A model generated the notes under the pieces. It had not been told where the DNA came from. It worked only from the letters and a program-made list of their open reading frames with translations, and ran no database searches. A DNA stretch of 7,043 bases from the NCBI GenBank assembly GCA_009786775.1, contig WQRL01000088.1, positions 1 to 7,043 on the forward strand, given 5' to 3'. Source of the stretch: Oscillospiraceae bacterium. Its GTDB lineage: Bacteria > Bacillota > Clostridia > Oscillospirales > Oscillospiraceae. How positions within the stretch are numbered: position 1 is the first letter of the stretch; the number at the start of each line of letters is the position of its first letter. This document shows, piece after piece, positions 6,436 through 7,043 of the stretch. The translations under genes were made by a program, and so were the position numbers.

Positions 6436-7043
6436 GTGCGCAAACTTGCAACTGCGGCGTTTTCGTTTACTGCGGCAATTTTCCTGTCCCGCTATTTTTT
6501 GCCACAGGGGCTTCTTCTGCTCTGCGGCGCTGCTTCCTTGCTCTTATCATTTACAGCGCTCATCTTCCGCTCAAACCTAAGGCTGCGGATTGCAATCATA
6601 ACGGTTGCGGTAGCGGCTGGCTTCTCTTGGAGTTACGCCTTCACCGCACTTTTCATAAGCCCCGCATGGGAGCTGCATGGAGAAACCCGGACAGTTACAG
6701 CCCTCGTCACAGGTTATTCCACCCAGAGCTCGTCACGGGGGTACCGTGCCGATGCAAGGTTAATGCTTGAAGGCAGCCCGGATACCGGTGTCCGCCTATA
6801 TTACTACGCCTCTACTGAGCTTGCCCCAGGGGATTTAATTGAGTTTACAGCTAAATTTAGGCGCACTGATGGACCTGAACGGGAAGAGAGGATTGATGCA
6901 CTTACTTCAAAAGGCATTTTTCTCACCGCATATGTATCCGGTGATATAACAACCACCGGCCGGGCAGGCAATTTGCGTTTTCTCCCCCTGCGGCTCTCCT
7001 ATGAAATAGCAAACATGGTGGGCAGGCTCTACCCTTCGGATAC
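6436..7043 (+). CDS. comEC: ComEC/Rec2-family DNA-uptake channel protein, N-terminal part
   Basis: Partial gene: 202 codons are visible and the frame is open to the right edge. The product starts with two or three hydrophobic segments (about residues 5-20, 23-45 and 50-75), the second and third separated by RSNLRLR. A soluble domain rich in beta strands follows (about 80-175) with features of the ComEC N-terminal DUF4131/OB-fold region: HGETRTVTALVTGYSTQSSS (81-100), VRLYYYASTELAPGDLIEFT (119-138) and LTSKGIFLTAYVSGDI (156-171). It ends just as the next membrane-proximal region begins (LRLSYEIANMVGRLYP). In competent bacteria ComEC forms the membrane channel for single-stranded DNA; many Firmicutes carry it without known competence. 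Full family length is about 600-800 residues, so the competence core and any beta-lactamase-like domain lie outside the window. It appears to be a separate unit from the genes to the left. Confidence 0.87.
   Translation, partial: MRKLATAAFSFTAAIFLSRYFLPQGLLLLCGAASLLLSFTALIFRSNLRLRIAIITVAVAAGFSWSYAFTALFISPAWELHGETRTVTALVTGYSTQSSSRGYRADARLMLEGSPDTGVRLYYYASTELAPGDLIEFTAKFRRTDGPEREERIDALTSKGIFLTAYVSGDITTTGRAGNLRFLPLRLSYEIANMVGRLYPSD

Noticed and set aside
6363..6770. Open frame of 135 codons starting at 6363
   Set aside because: It overlaps the 5' end of comEC in another frame, has a Cys-rich sequence without family resemblance and no ribosome binding site; the comEC frame starting at GTG 6436 is clearly the real one.

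Overview
The window looks like a stretch of a moderate-GC chromosome from an anaerobic, Clostridia-like member of the Firmicutes. The evidence is an oxygen-sensitive class III ribonucleotide reductase, strong AGGAG-type ribosome binding sites, TTG and GTG start codons beside ATG, and a Gram-positive-style ComEC. The species cannot be named from the sequence alone. Nearly all of the window is explained by six genes, two of them cut by the window ends.

Left part (1-2533, minus strand): nrdD, the anaerobic ribonucleoside-triphosphate reductase with its ATP-cone and glycyl-radical site, is followed 5 bases later by the start of nrdG, its radical-SAM activase, which runs off the left edge. They form one transcription unit. 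Their promoter (TTGACT, 17 bases, TATAAT) and a near-consensus NrdR box lie in the 260-base divergent gap 2534-2793, so NrdR control of dNTP synthesis is likely.

Middle (2794-6261, plus strand): three closely spaced genes read away from nrdDG. They encode a MATE-family multidrug/metabolite exporter (TTG start), a YfbR-type HD-domain 5'-deoxynucleotidase that removes phosphate from dNMPs, and a YjiH-like membrane protein of the nucleoside-recognition/GATE group. Gaps of about 30 bases and one visible extended -10 promoter (TTGGAA, 18 bases, TATACT with a TG motif) suggest an operon. Together with nrdDG across the gap, the locus has a deoxynucleotide-pool theme: synthesis on one side, dNMP dephosphorylation plus possible nucleoside or metabolite transport on the other. 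The transport part of this picture is inference.

Right part (6262-7043): a 174-base AT-rich gap with a plausible promoter precedes the first 202 codons of a comEC-family gene (GTG start), which continues beyond the right edge. No RNA genes, CRISPR arrays, insertion sequences, integration sites or prophage traces were seen. The most notable points are the NrdR box, the nrdDG/yfbR/GATE neighbourhood, and an NrdD zinc site in which the first of the four usual cysteines is an aspartate.
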